A DNA stretch of 37,739 bases. Source: an uncultured Anaerolineae bacterium (lineage in GTDB: Bacteria > Chloroflexota > Anaerolineae > Anaerolineales > Villigracilaceae). The stretch's first letter is position 1, and every line of letters begins with the position of its first letter. The notes under the pieces were generated by a model, which was given only the letters and a program-made list of their open reading frames with translations, made no database searches and was not told where the DNA came from. Of this stretch, positions 1 to 8,355 are shown piece after piece. A program made the position numbers and the translations under genes. Where the stretch lies: contig CAILYI010000009.1 in assembly GCA_903838415.1 (NCBI GenBank), positions 1-37,739 of the forward strand, written 5' to 3'.

Positions 1-51
1 CAGCACGTACTTTGCTTTGTTCTCAGCTGTAAATTTCCGTCTCGTTGCCAT
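1..51 (-). CDS. IS3-family transposase OrfA, N-terminus (cut by window edge)
   Basis: Reading leftwards from an ATG at 51, 17 codons give MATRRKFTAENKAKYVL, which runs off the window. This resembles the start of IS3-family OrfA proteins (RRKF(S/T)AEFKA..VL), the helix-turn-helix half of the transposase that binds the element's ends. A GAGG ribosome-binding site lies six bases upstream of the ATG. OrfB should lie further left, outside the window. Identification rests on a short stretch plus the terminal sequence beside it, so the family is likely and the subgroup unknown. Confidence 0.6.
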   Translation of the reverse strand, partial: MATRRKFTAENKAKYVL

Positions 52-113
52 AGCGGACCTCGATTCTGGTTACTAATTCTACCCCTAAGCGGGGTGTCCA
101 GTTTTATGGGTCC
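1..113 (-). mobile_element. End of an IS3-family insertion sequence
   Basis: The stretch between the transposase start and the small secreted-protein gene reads, on the minus strand, TAGTGGACCCATAAAACTGG followed by ACACC. Such TGGACCC...CTGGACAC termini are typical of IS3-family inverted repeats. The terminus coincides with the stop codon of the neighbouring gene (TAG at 115-117). The other end and any target-site duplication are outside the window, so the exact boundary (about 113-118) is uncertain. Confidence 0.55.
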
Positions 114-114
114 A

Positions 115-324
115 CTACACATTGTTGACGTTGTCATAAGACTGGCACTGCGCCAGCACGTCTCCATAGCCTAACTTTAGACCGGGGATGCCGCTGTATT
201 CGTGGAACGGATTGCTGATGACCTGGCGCGGATGCGGACCGCCGGCGGCGGTGACGCTCATAGCCATCGAACCAAGGAGTAAGGTTACAACCAGTAAAGT
301 TAACAAGGCTTTGGTTAGTTTCAT
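115..324 (-). CDS. Small secreted protein, probably truncated by an IS insertion
   Basis: A 69-residue product starts at the ATG at 324, chosen because AAGAGG lies six bases upstream and the N-terminus is a textbook signal peptide (MKLTK, then a Leu/Val-rich core, ending SVTAA). The mature part is about 43 residues, begins GGPHPRQ and has one Cys. I recognise no family. The gene sits behind a long 5' leader holding a c-di-GMP-I riboswitch and a terminator, so its expression should follow cyclic-di-GMP, as for many surface or adhesion proteins. Its stop codon falls in the end of an IS3-family element, so the original protein was probably longer. A longer in-frame reading from 540 is rejected because it would translate the riboswitch. 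Confidence 0.65.
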   Translation of the reverse strand: MKLTKALLTLLVVTLLLGSMAMSVTAAGGPHPRQVISNPFHEYSGIPGLKLGYGDVLAQCQSYDNVNNV

Positions 325-476
325 TTTTCCTCTTGAGTTGAAGAATCGATAAATACTCGAATAGGATTTATGCAGCTGAGCCATAGGTGATTTGCAAATG
401 AAAATTAAGTTCCCAGTTTTTTCCAAACGATAAAGGCACATGATGAATACTTTACTGAACGTGACCTCCTTCCGAT

Positions 477-515
477 AAAAAAAACTGCCAAAAGCAAAAA
501 AACAGCTTTGGCAGT
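477..515 (-). terminator. Riboswitch-controlled intrinsic terminator
   Basis: On the minus strand ACTGCCAAAGC (505-515) pairs with GCTTTTGGCAGT (484-495), with one bulge and a U-rich loop, followed by a run of seven to eight U (477-483). It lies directly after the c-di-GMP aptamer and about 150 bases before the small secreted-protein start. That is the normal place for an expression platform that stops or permits transcription depending on ligand. Confidence 0.8.
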
Positions 516-585
516 CTGGCGGTCTGTTATTCAGACCCATAACTTTGCGTCCCCATCTTACGATGGGTTTGCCTTTCTCTTTATA
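510..585 (-). promoter_or_regulatory. Cyclic-di-GMP-I (GEMM) riboswitch aptamer
   Basis: Read on the minus strand, the segment contains GGCAAACC, then a hairpin CCCATC-GTAA-GATGGG with a GNRA tetraloop, then GGACGCAAAG, then a second hairpin GGGTCT...AGACC. These are the hallmark conserved blocks and order of the class I cyclic-di-GMP aptamer, in which the GNRA loop docks on the second stem. A terminator follows at once. The 5' and 3' ends of the closing stem are approximate. Whether ligand turns the gene on or off cannot be settled by eye. Confidence 0.85.
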
Positions 586-648
586 GATCCGGGTAACTCA
601 TTGTCGATAAGGGTAATGGAGATACGATATGTCCGGATTATTATTTTT

Positions 649-677
649 AGTATACATAATAAATTGCGTGAATGCAA
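649..677 (-). promoter_or_regulatory. Sigma-70-type promoter for riboswitch transcript
   Basis: On the minus strand TTGCAT (672-677) and TATACT (649-654) are separated by exactly 17 bases. Transcription would start near 642, about 60 bases upstream of the riboswitch aptamer. This supports one transcript: leader, riboswitch, terminator, small secreted-protein gene. Confidence 0.7.
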
Positions 678-815
678 GTGGTTAACTATTATTGATTCTT
701 ATAACCTGTCTGAATTCCAATCTTGTTTACCATGCCACGAATTTGCTCTGTGGTAATGGGATAAACAAACGTGTTTCTGTTCTGTTTCCGAAAAAGACAG
801 TCTGTACCAAGATTG

Positions 816-845
816 TTGACATTTCCGACAATAAAGTTATATAAT
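816..845 (+). promoter_or_regulatory. Sigma-70-type promoter for the ABC transporter operon
   Basis: TTGACA (816-821) and TATAAT (840-845) are both perfect consensus hexamers with an 18-base spacer. It is the only strong promoter seen ahead of the four-gene transporter operon and implies a leader of about 160 bases. Confidence 0.75.
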
Positions 846-851
846 CGTTTT

Positions 852-1012
852 AGGAAAGGCGCGAATCGATAAACAGCCTTGAAGCCTGGTCGAATTCATC
901 AGGGAGTCAGCAGCTCACGAAAGGAGGTGAAAGCTACGGGTAGCGCTTTTTGGCGGTTTCATTCCTGAAAGGTATGACGTTAGTTTATTCAAAACCAAAG
1001 CAAGGAGAGAGT
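852..1012 (+). other. Structured 5' leader of the ABC transporter operon
   Basis: The leader contains a strong Shine-Dalgarno-like AAAGGAGGTG at 920-929, with no ATG start just after it. A GCTA-CGGG-TAGC hairpin followed by GCTTTTT (about 932-950) comes next. A 13-codon reading frame could start at GTG 927. This could be an attenuator with a leader peptide or an unassigned regulatory RNA. I could not match it to a known riboswitch class. Confidence 0.35.
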
Positions 1013-2194
1013 ATGAAAACAAAATGGTATTTGACTGTGTCGGTTTTGCTGGTGATTACCAGCCTGGTGCTGACCGCTTGTGGAGGAGCGGGCGGCGCAG
1101 CCAGCAGTATGAAAACCGAAGTTGGAAAGGGCGAAGGCGAGGTCGCCATCGTCGATTGGCCCGGTTATGTTGAACGTGGCGCAAACGATAAGAATTATGA
1201 CTGGGTGACCCAGTTTGAAACTGAAACCGGCTGCAAAGTAACGGTGAAAGATGCCGCCACTTCTGATGAAATGGTGACTCTGATGAACCAGGGTGGATTT
1301 GACCTGGTGACGGCTTCCGGAGATGCCAGCCTGCGTCTGATTGCGGGTGGCACGGTTCAGCCGATCAATATTGCCCTGATTCCATCCTGGAAAAATGTTG
1401 ATCCGCGCCTGCAAAATGCCGCCTGGCATACCGTTGATGGCGTCCATTATGGCGTTCCCTATCAGTGGGGGCCAAATGTGTTGATGTACAACACCACGGT
1501 ATTCTCCGCCGCGCCCAGCTCGTGGGATGTGGTCTTCAATGAACAAAATCTGCCGGATGGCAAGACAAATTCCGGGCGGGTGCAAGCTCCGGATAATCCC
1601 ATTTATATGGCGGATGCCGCCCTGTATCTGAAAGCCACCAAGCCGGAACTGGGGATCAAAGATCCCTACGAATTGACCAAGGCCCAATTCGACGCTGTGG
1701 TTGAACTGCTGCGTCAGCAGCGCAAGCTGGTGCCCAAATACTGGCACGATGCCACCACCCAGGTGGAAGATTTCACCACGGAAGGCATTATCGCCTCCTC
1801 GTCCTGGCCTTACCAGGTCAACCTGCTGATCGCCAATGGACAGTCGATTGCCAGCACTTTCCCGACCGAAGGCGCAACGGGTTGGGCCGATACGACCATG
1901 ATGCACGCCAAGGCGCCGCATCCGAACTGCGCTTACCTGTGGCTTGAGCATTCCATCCAGCCCAAGGTGCAGGGAGACGTGGCGGCCTGGTTTGGCAGTG
2001 TCCCGGCAGTTCCGGCGGGCTGCACCGCCAGCGATTTGCTCGGCGCGGAAGGTTGCAAGACCAACGGTTCCGAGAACTTTGACAAGATTTCCTTCTGGAA
2101 AACGCCCGTTGCCGCTTGCGGCGATGGCAGCAGCAACTGTGTACCGTACAGCGAGTGGGTCAAGTCCTATCTCGCCATTATTGGTGGAAAGTAA
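1013..2194 (+). CDS. ABC transporter substrate-binding lipoprotein, spermidine/putrescine (PotD) type
   Basis: This 393-residue protein captures substrate outside the membrane for the importer encoded by the next three genes. The ATG at 1013 is preferred over the upstream TTG at 950: it has an AAGGAGAG site six bases before it and starts a lipoprotein signal (MKTKW, hydrophobic core, lipobox LTAC). After the anchor Cys comes a Gly/Ser-rich linker and a type II periplasmic-binding fold with segments typical of PotD-like proteins (VPYQWGPNVLMYNT, WPYQVNLLIANG). It has several Cys near the C-terminus that could form disulfides. The operon arrangement supports polyamine or a similar small cationic or organic substrate, but specificity is not proven. 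Confidence 0.85.
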   Translation: MKTKWYLTVSVLLVITSLVLTACGGAGGAASSMKTEVGKGEGEVAIVDWPGYVERGANDKNYDWVTQFETETGCKVTVKDAATSDEMVTLMNQGGFDLVTASGDASLRLIAGGTVQPINIALIPSWKNVDPRLQNAAWHTVDGVHYGVPYQWGPNVLMYNTTVFSAAPSSWDVVFNEQNLPDGKTNSGRVQAPDNPIYMADAALYLKATKPELGIKDPYELTKAQFDAVVELLRQQRKLVPKYWHDATTQVEDFTTEGIIASSSWPYQVNLLIANGQSIASTFPTEGATGWADTTMMHAKAPHPNCAYLWLEHSIQPKVQGDVAAWFGSVPAVPAGCTASDLLGAEGCKTNGSENFDKISFWKTPVAACGDGSSNCVPYSEWVKSYLAIIGGK

Positions 2195-2212
2195 GCCGGG
2201 AGTCTGTTTTTT

Positions 2213-2243
2213 CAGCCGCGCCAGATCGATTCTGGCGCGGCTG
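2213..2243 (+). other. Intercistronic stem-loop
   Basis: A perfect 13-bp GC-rich inverted repeat (CAGCCGCGCCAGA / TCTGGCGCGGCTG) with a five-base loop separates the binding-protein gene from the ATPase gene. It has no good U-tract after it. Such hairpins after solute-binding-protein genes commonly protect the upstream mRNA or partly terminate, so the binding protein is made in excess over the membrane parts. Confidence 0.7.
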
Positions 2244-2266
2244 GATTGTTTCATGATGGGATGCCA

Positions 2267-3307
2267 ATGACCGACCAATCCGCAATTCTTTTTAAGTCCG
2301 TCAGCCGCCATTTTGGCGAGGTCAAGGCCGTTGATCAGGTTGATCTCGATATCCGCGATGGGGAATTTTTCTCGATGCTGGGTCCTTCCGGTTCCGGGAA
2401 GACCACCTGTCTGCGCATGATTGCCGGTTTTGACAGGCCAACCGCCGGGCAGATTTTTCTCTACGGGCAGGATGTCTCGCAGCTTCCACCCTACGAGCGT
2501 TCGGTGAATACGGTTTTTCAAGATTACGCCCTTTTCCCGCACATGACCGTCAGCGAGAATATTGCTTACGGGTTGATGATTCGAAAAATCCCCCCGGCGG
2601 AGCGCAAAAAGCAGACGGATGAGATGCTCGAGTTGGTACAGCTTTCCGGTTTCGGCGATCGAAAACCATCCCAGCTTTCCGGCGGACAGCGTCAGCGCGT
2701 GGCCCTCGGACGCGCTTTGATCAATCATCCCAAGGTTTTGCTCCTGGATGAGCCGCTCGGGGCGCTCGACCTGAAACTGCGCCAGCAGATGCAAGTCGAA
2801 CTCAAAGCCATCCAGCAGCGCGTGGGGATTACGTTTATCTTTGTCACGCACGATCAGGAAGAAGCCCTGACGATGAGCGACCGCATCGCCGTTTTCAATC
2901 TCGGAAAGATTGAGCAGGTTGGCTCGCCCGCCGAGATTTATGAACATCCCGGCAGCGCCTTCGTGGCTGGATTTGTCGGTGTTTCGAATCTGGTCAAAGG
3001 GGAGATGGCGCAGCGCATCACCGGTTCGGGACGGATGTTTTCCATTCGTCCGGAGAAAATCCACCTCGCCGTGCCGGATGCCAGCCAATCTGCCGATGAA
3101 TACGCCGCCGATGGCAAAGTGCGCGACGTGATTTATCTGGGCCTGTACACGCGCTACCTGGTGGAGTTGGGCGATGGCGGCGATTTGGTGGTGGTGGAGC
3201 AAAATCTCAAAACGACCTCGATGGATGTCACCAGGCTGCGCGGTCAGAGTGTGCGCCTGCTCTGGAAAAAGGAACACGTCCGCACGCTGGGAGGCCCGGA
3301 TGCTTAA
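2267..3307 (+). CDS. ABC transporter ATP-binding protein (PotA type)
   Basis: This is the cytoplasmic ATPase that powers the importer. Walker A is GPSGSGKTT, the signature is LSGGQRQRVALGRAL, Walker B is VLLLDEPLGALD and the switch His is in VTHDQEEAL. A C-terminal TOBE-like regulatory region follows (about residues 240-345), as in the PotA/CysA family. Length, 346 residues, is normal. The ATG at 2267 is favoured, with a weak GGGA site; ATG 2261 or TTG 2246 would add two or seven residues. Its stop overlaps the start of the first permease (ATGCTTAA), indicating translational coupling. Confidence 0.92.
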   Translation: MTDQSAILFKSVSRHFGEVKAVDQVDLDIRDGEFFSMLGPSGSGKTTCLRMIAGFDRPTAGQIFLYGQDVSQLPPYERSVNTVFQDYALFPHMTVSENIAYGLMIRKIPPAERKKQTDEMLELVQLSGFGDRKPSQLSGGQRQRVALGRALINHPKVLLLDEPLGALDLKLRQQMQVELKAIQQRVGITFIFVTHDQEEALTMSDRIAVFNLGKIEQVGSPAEIYEHPGSAFVAGFVGVSNLVKGEMAQRITGSGRMFSIRPEKIHLAVPDASQSADEYAADGKVRDVIYLGLYTRYLVELGDGGDLVVVEQNLKTTSMDVTRLRGQSVRLLWKKEHVRTLGGPDA

Positions 3308-4205
3308 TCGCATCTCCACTTATCTTTACCGGCGTCCCACGCTGGTCTTGCTGCTCATGCTGGTGCCGCCGCTGGCGTGGTTTGTGGTGGTTTACCTTGG
3401 TTCGCTGGTCAGCTTGCTGGTCAACAGCTTTTTCTATCTGGATGATTTCACCGGCAAAGTGGTGAATCAGTTTACTTTGCGCACCTATGCCCAGTTGTTT
3501 GAACCGGCCAGCCTGGATATATTTTTCCGCACGGCGCTAATGGCGGCGCTGGTGACGTTGGCTTCGGCGCTGATCGCCTTTCCCCTGGCCTATTACAACG
3601 CGCGTTTCGCCACGCCGCGCTGGAAAACCATCCTGTATATCCTGGTGACGCTGCCGCTCTGGTCGAGCTATCTCGTGCGCGTGTACTCATGGAAGCTGAT
3701 TTTGGCGCAGGAAGGCATCATCTCGTGGTTTGCGCATGTGCTGCGCCTGAACGGCCTGCTCGACTGGTACCTGAGTCTGCCGCTGGTGGGCGGGCCGTCG
3801 CTCTCTGTTTCGACCACCGGCGTTTTCCTGGTATTTGTGTACATCTGGCTGCCCTACATGATCATCCCGATCCAAACGGCGTTGGAGCGAGTGCCCAGGT
3901 CCCTGCTGGAAGCCTCCAGCGATTTGGGCGCGACCCCCAACCAAACCTTCTGGACGGTTTTACTGCCCCTGTCTTTTCCCGGCGTGATCGCTGGTTCCAT
4001 CTTTACCTTTTCGTTGTCCCTCGGTGACTTTATCGTGCCGTCCATGTTTGGCAATTCCAGCTATTACATCGGCAAGGCGGTTTTGTCCTTCCAGGGCACT
4101 TCCGGCAATATTCCGTTGGCGGCGGCCTTTACCATGGGTCCGATTGTCATCATGATCACTTACCTTTTGATTGCGCGCAAACTAGGAGCCTTTGATGCTC
4201 TCTAA
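3300..4205 (+). CDS. ABC transporter permease 1 (PotB type)
   Basis: This 301-residue inner-membrane protein has about six transmembrane helices and the binding-protein-dependent permease motif that contacts the ATPase ([22 protein letters not shown], given here as EAssDLGA...LP near residues 200-222). The start ATG at 3300 overlaps the ATPase stop and has GGGAGG five bases upstream. Earlier in-frame starts would extend into ATPase coding sequence and give a Trp-rich non-protein-like stretch. It forms the heterodimeric channel with the next gene product. Confidence 0.9.
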   Translation: MLNRISTYLYRRPTLVLLLMLVPPLAWFVVVYLGSLVSLLVNSFFYLDDFTGKVVNQFTLRTYAQLFEPASLDIFFRTALMAALVTLASALIAFPLAYYNARFATPRWKTILYILVTLPLWSSYLVRVYSWKLILAQEGIISWFAHVLRLNGLLDWYLSLPLVGGPSLSVSTTGVFLVFVYIWLPYMIIPIQTALERVPRSLLEASSDLGATPNQTFWTVLLPLSFPGVIAGSIFTFSLSLGDFIVPSMFGNSSYYIGKAVLSFQGTSGNIPLAAAFTMGPIVIMITYLLIARKLGAFDAL

Positions 4206-5025
4206 GCCCAAATTGACAGCCACGGATGGCGGTGAACGTGCCTCGCTCTGGTTAAAAGCTTCGGCGCTGGCGGTGTTGGTCTTCCTGCATTTCCCCATCA
4301 TGCTGATTTTTCTGTATGCTTTCAACACGGAAGATTCGGCGTATACCTTCCCTCCGCCAGGATTGACGTTTAAGTGGATTCCGCAAGCCCTGGCCAATCC
4401 TGATTTGTTCAAGGCCCTGCTTTTATCCGTTGAAGTGGCGCTGATCGCCACCTCAATCGCCCTCGTTTTAGGGACTCTGGCGGCGGCCGCCGTCTATCGC
4501 TCGGAATTTTTCGGCCGCGAAGCGATTTCCTTCCTGCTGGTTTTGCCGATTGCGCTCCCCGGCATCGTCACCGGGATAGCTTTGCGCTCGGCCATCGGCG
4601 GGATGGGCATTCCCTTCTCCTTTTGGACGATTGTCATCGGTCATGCCACTTTTTGCGTGGTGACGGTCTATAACAACGTGCTGGCGCGTTTCCGCCGGAC
4701 GGGTGGTTCGATGGTCGAAGCCTCGATGGATTTGGGCGCGAATTCCTTCCAGACCTTCTGGTATATCGTCCTGCCCAATATCGCCACTGCGCTGCTGGCG
4801 GGCGGAATCCTGGCTTTTGCGCTCTCCTTTGACGAAGTCATTGTCACTACGTTTACGGCGGGGCAGCAGGAAACCCTGCCCATCTGGATTTTGGGGCAGA
4901 TGCTCAAGCCGCGTGACCGCCCATTGACCAATGTCGCCGCCATGCTGGTGGTGTTGATCACGACTGTCCCCATTTTGATTGCCCAGCGCCTGAGTTCCCA
5001 GGCGGGGGATACCGGCAATTTTTAA
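4195..5025 (+). CDS. ABC transporter permease 2 (PotC type)
   Basis: This 276-residue permease has about six membrane helices and the EAA-loop motif ([15 protein letters not shown]...LP). It is the partner of the preceding permease. The ATG at 4195 overlaps the end of that gene by 11 bases and has GGAG eight bases upstream. This is the last gene of the transporter operon. I see no convincing terminator before gatB, only a gap of 148 bases. Confidence 0.9.
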   Translation: MLSKPKLTATDGGERASLWLKASALAVLVFLHFPIMLIFLYAFNTEDSAYTFPPPGLTFKWIPQALANPDLFKALLLSVEVALIATSIALVLGTLAAAAVYRSEFFGREAISFLLVLPIALPGIVTGIALRSAIGGMGIPFSFWTIVIGHATFCVVTVYNNVLARFRRTGGSMVEASMDLGANSFQTFWYIVLPNIATALLAGGILAFALSFDEVIVTTFTAGQQETLPIWILGQMLKPRDRPLTNVAAMLVVLITTVPILIAQRLSSQAGDTGNF

Positions 5026-5173
5026 TTCCACCTTTTTCGCACGGCGCATAATCCATAGGACGGAATGCGCCAACATCCGGCGTTTGTCTGCGGAATAGCC
5101 CTGAGAGCTGCATGGGTCTGGGCGTAACAAGTTGGGTATAATACGGACATCCACAGCTTCAAAAGGAATTTTT

Positions 5174-6622
5174 ATGGAATACGAAGCAGTCATTGGTCTT
5201 GAAACCCACATCCAGCTCAACACGAAATCAAAAATATTCTGTGCCTGCAAGGCAGATTCCTGGTATGACGAGCCTAATACCAATATTTGCCCGGTTTGCT
5301 CGGGCATGCCCGGCGTTCTGCCGGTGCTGAACAAGCGTGCCGTCGAAAAAGGTGTCCTGCTGGCGCGTGCCATGAATGCCGATATTCCTCCGGTTTCGTT
5401 TTTTGATCGCAAAAACTATTTTTATCCCGATCTGCCCAAAGGTTACCAGGTGACGCAGTACGATCAATCCCTGGCGAAGGGCGGCTACCTGGATGTGCCG
5501 CAGGCGGACGGAAGCTCACGGCGCGTCACCATTTGGAAGTTGCACCTGGAAGAAGACGCCGGGAAAACCCGCAACGAGTTGGGGCGTCGCATGATCGATT
5601 TCAACCGCTGCGGTGTGCCGTTGGTGGAAATGGTGACCGGCCCGGATTTGCGCTCGGCTGACGAAGCCGCCAACTACCTGACCCGCCTGCGCCAGCTTTT
5701 GCGCTGGCTTGGCGTCTCGGAAGCGGACATGGAAAAAGGTCACCTGCGCTGTGACGCGAATGTCTCGCTGCGCGTGAAGGGCGAGACCATCCTGAATACC
5801 AAGACCGAGATCAAAAACGTCAACTCGATTGAAGCGGTGCGGACCGCAATTGAAAAGGAAATCATCCGGCAGACGAATGAATATGAAAAGGGGCGGAGAA
5901 TCGAAGCCTGGACGCTGGAATGGGATGAAGATACTCAGACCCTGAAAAAGATGCGTTCGAAAGAAACTGAGGCCGATTATCGCTACTTCCGCGAACCGGA
6001 TTTGCTGCCCATTTACATGGACGAGGCCTGGAAAGCGGCGATTTTGGCTGATTTCCCCGAACTGCCCCTCAGCCGCCGCGCCCGCTTTATGACGGAGTAT
6101 GGCCTGCCAGAGTATGACGCCGATATTTTAACGGGTGAACGCTCGCTGTCCGATTATTTCGAGACGGCGGTCAAAGCCTACGGCGGCGCATCCCCGGCAG
6201 TTGCTGATGTCAAACGCGTTTCCAACTGGTTGATGAACGATGTGCTGCGCATGCTCAACGAGAGCGGCAAAACCGCCGGAGAACTGGCCCTGACGCCCGC
6301 GCACCTGGCCGAAATCATCCGGCTGGTGGATGCGAACAGCATCAATACCAACACCGGCAAAGCGCTGCTGGAAAAAGTCAACGCGACCGGAAAATCTCCG
6401 GCTGAAATCGTGCAGGCCGAAGGGCTGGCCAAAGTCAGCGACGACAGCGCCATCCGAGCCGTGGTGGAGCAGGTGCTGACCGAATCGCCCAATGAAGTGG
6501 CCGCGTACAAGGGCGGTAAAGTGGGTTTGATGGGCTTCTTTGTGGGCCAGGTGATGAAAAAGATGCAGGGCAAGGCCGACGCGCAGAAAGCGCGCGTCAT
6601 CTTTGAAGAACTGCTGAAATGA
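5174..6622 (+). CDS. gatB: Asp-tRNA(Asn)/Glu-tRNA(Gln) amidotransferase subunit B
   Basis: GatB is the kinase/transamidation subunit of GatCAB, which converts misacylated Glu-tRNA(Gln) and Asp-tRNA(Asn) to the correct aminoacyl-tRNAs. The 482-residue length is standard. The N-terminal signature YEAVIGLETHIQL, the Zn-site cysteines (CACK ... CPVC, residues about 29-47), and DFNRCGVPLVEMVTGPD are present. A C-terminal YqeY-like tail domain completes the protein. The start at 5174 has AAAAGGA upstream and matches family N-termini. A TATAAT at 5137-5142 may be its -10 box, with no good -35. The gatA and gatC genes are not nearby. Confidence 0.97.
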   Translation: MEYEAVIGLETHIQLNTKSKIFCACKADSWYDEPNTNICPVCSGMPGVLPVLNKRAVEKGVLLARAMNADIPPVSFFDRKNYFYPDLPKGYQVTQYDQSLAKGGYLDVPQADGSSRRVTIWKLHLEEDAGKTRNELGRRMIDFNRCGVPLVEMVTGPDLRSADEAANYLTRLRQLLRWLGVSEADMEKGHLRCDANVSLRVKGETILNTKTEIKNVNSIEAVRTAIEKEIIRQTNEYEKGRRIEAWTLEWDEDTQTLKKMRSKETEADYRYFREPDLLPIYMDEAWKAAILADFPELPLSRRARFMTEYGLPEYDADILTGERSLSDYFETAVKAYGGASPAVADVKRVSNWLMNDVLRMLNESGKTAGELALTPAHLAEIIRLVDANSINTNTGKALLEKVNATGKSPAEIVQAEGLAKVSDDSAIRAVVEQVLTESPNEVAAYKGGKVGLMGFFVGQVMKKMQGKADAQKARVIFEELLK

Positions 6623-6658
6623 GCCTGCCACAGCGCCAGTCGACACATCTCTCATCCG

Positions 6659-6684
6659 AGCGCGCCTTTCCCGGGCGCGCTTTT
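6659..6684 (+). terminator. Intrinsic terminator after gatB
   Basis: AGCGCGCC (6659-6666) pairs with GGCGCGCT (6674-6681), and four T run from 6681 to 6684. It is 36 bases after the gatB stop. Confidence 0.75.
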
Positions 6685-6695
6685 ACAACCGTGGC

Positions 6696-7316
6696 ATGAA
6701 AAAAATCTTCCAATCCGACCTGCGCTTTGACTGGAAAGTGGTGACGGTGACAGTCGTCAGCACGCTGCTGCTGATCGTTGAACGGTATCACGCATTTACT
6801 GGCTGGAAGCCGCTCGATCGCGCGCTTTTGTACCTGCTGGTTCCACTGGCGTTGATTGTCTTCGTTTTTCGGGAAGACCCGCGCGCCTACGGTTTTCAAT
6901 TGGGTGATTGGAAAGCCGGTTTGGTCATCACCTTCGGGGCGCTCACGCTCATTCTGCCGGTGCTGTGGCTGCTGGTGCATGACGATCCGTCCATGCGTTT
7001 GTATTATCAGCCCTTGCTCGGACCAACGCTCCCGGTTTATACTTTTGTGGATTTGATCGGCTGGGAATTCCTGTTTCGCGGCTGGCTGACGTTTGCCTAC
7101 GTGCGCAAATTCGGCGCGGAGGGACTCTGGCTGCAAGCCGTCCCGTTTGCGATTGCGCACATCACCAAACCGGAACTGGAAACGCTTTCCACTATTTTTG
7201 GCGGATTTGCCTTTGGTTGGGTGGCCTGGCGCACGAAGTCTTTTCTTTATCCCTTTTTGATTCACTGGGCTATTTTTACTTTTGTGGTGCTGGCTGCTGG
7301 AGGTACGTTTGGCTGA
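6696..7316 (+). CDS. CPBP family intramembrane metalloprotease-like protein
   Basis: This 206-residue polytopic membrane protein of the CPBP (type II CAAX protease / bacteriocin-processing) family has about six helices. Motif 1 reads WEFLFRG: it retains the ExxxR glutamate and arginine but has Trp where many members have the first Glu of EExxxR. The histidine motifs FAIAH (residues about 150) and LIHW (about 190) are present. Whether it is an active protease is open. There is no clear ribosome-binding site. The 3' end overlaps the following acetyltransferase gene. Confidence 0.75.
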   Translation: MKKIFQSDLRFDWKVVTVTVVSTLLLIVERYHAFTGWKPLDRALLYLLVPLALIVFVFREDPRAYGFQLGDWKAGLVITFGALTLILPVLWLLVHDDPSMRLYYQPLLGPTLPVYTFVDLIGWEFLFRGWLTFAYVRKFGAEGLWLQAVPFAIAHITKPELETLSTIFGGFAFGWVAWRTKSFLYPFLIHWAIFTFVVLAAGGTFG

Positions 7317-7764
7317 TTTTTCCCTTCGACCTGCTTTGGAAGCAGATTTTCCCGCCATCCAGGTGCTCATCCGCGCTGCCGGGATCAACCCCACCGGGCT
7401 GAATTGGCAGCGTTTCACAGTGGCGGAAACGTCCGATGGTCAGTTTGCAGGCTGCGGGCAGTTAAAACCGCACTCCGATGGGTCGTTGGAGCTGGCCTCC
7501 CTCGCGGTGATTCCTTCGCAGCGCGGCAAAGGCCTGGCGCGTTTACTCATCCACCAACTGGCTGCCACCGCGCCGCGCCCGCTTTACCTGACCTGTCGCT
7601 CACAGTTGGGACCGTTTTATGAGAAATTCGGTTTTCGACCTGTCAGCGGCGATGAATTGCCTAAATATTTTCGCAGGATCAGCCGTTTGGCGGGCTTGAT
7701 CAATGCCTTGCATATAATTCAAGACAGCATGTTGGTGATGCGCCTGGATGAGGAGGCGAGATGA
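7309..7764 (+). CDS. GNAT family N-acetyltransferase
   Basis: This 151-residue protein has the GNAT acetyl-CoA pyrophosphate-binding loop, seen as VIPSQRGKGLARLLI (about residues 65-79), followed by the C-terminal strand region FYEKFGFRPV. I chose the TTG at 7309, overlapping the previous stop, because GGAGGT lies five bases upstream. The acceptor substrate cannot be told. It is translationally coupled on both sides, and its stop overlaps the next ATG (ATGA). Confidence 0.8.
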   Translation: MADFSLRPALEADFPAIQVLIRAAGINPTGLNWQRFTVAETSDGQFAGCGQLKPHSDGSLELASLAVIPSQRGKGLARLLIHQLAATAPRPLYLTCRSQLGPFYEKFGFRPVSGDELPKYFRRISRLAGLINALHIIQDSMLVMRLDEEAR

Positions 7765-8336
7765 GTAAAATTTATGATATTCTCATTGGCTTTTCGATTG
7801 GCTTGATTGCGGCTGGGCTGCTTTTTCTGACGGTGCGTTCGCCGACAGGAAAAGCGGTGGAACTGCTGCCCACGCCCACCCTGGAGCCGATCGTCGTCTA
7901 TGTGACGGGCGCGGTCAACAGTCCGGGGGTTTACCGGTTGCCGGTTGCCAGCAGGCTGGTGGATGCGGTTCAGCAGGCTGGCGGGTTTATGGATGGCGCG
8001 GATCTGACCCAGGTGAATCTGGCCGAGATGTTGGATGATGGCGCCCAGATCGTCATCCCTGGTGTGGAGGATGTTCCCACGCCGCAGCTGACCATCGGCG
8101 GAAGTGGTCTCTTGGAGACGCCCACGCCGCCCGGTGGGGAGCTGGTGGATATCAATACCGCCGATGCGGCCTTGCTTGAACAACTTCCCGGCATCGGCGT
8201 GACCTCGGCGCAGAGTATCATCGATTACCGCACTACGAATGGGCCTTTTACGCAGGCGGAAGATTTACTCAAAATTCCCGGGATTGGCTCGGCCACCCTG
8301 GAAGAAATTCGCGGGTTGATTATCGTGCAGCCCTAA
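7761..8336 (+). CDS. ComEA-like SLBB / helix-hairpin-helix protein
   Basis: The 191 residues contain one N-terminal membrane helix (residues about 7-25), an SLBB domain (about 45-95: VVYVTGAVNSPGVYRLP) and two helix-hairpin-helix motifs (about 128-190: LEQLPGIGVTSAQSIIDYR and LLKIPGIGSATLEEIR). This is the layout of ComEA, the membrane-anchored receptor that pulls in transforming DNA. No comEC follows here, so a competence role is plausible but not shown. Ribosome-binding site GGAGG precedes the ATG at 7761. Confidence 0.85.
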   Translation: MSKIYDILIGFSIGLIAAGLLFLTVRSPTGKAVELLPTPTLEPIVVYVTGAVNSPGVYRLPVASRLVDAVQQAGGFMDGADLTQVNLAEMLDDGAQIVIPGVEDVPTPQLTIGGSGLLETPTPPGGELVDINTADAALLEQLPGIGVTSAQSIIDYRTTNGPFTQAEDLLKIPGIGSATLEEIRGLIIVQP

Positions 8337-8355
8337 CCGGCAGATTGGACTTTTT

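Noticed and set aside
115-540. 141-codon reading of the small secreted-protein frame
   Set aside because: The first 72 codons would translate the c-di-GMP aptamer and terminator. The start at 324 has the ribosome-binding site and signal peptide.
852-1012. Guanidine, THF or c-di-GMP riboswitch in the transporter leader
   Set aside because: None of the conserved cores of these classes can be found in the leader. Only generic hairpins are visible.
989-3319. 776-codon open frame antisense to the binding-protein and ATPase genes
   Set aside because: It mirrors two well-supported genes on the other strand, has His/Gln/Arg-rich composition typical of antisense GC-rich frames, shows no domain, and would overlap an entire operon.
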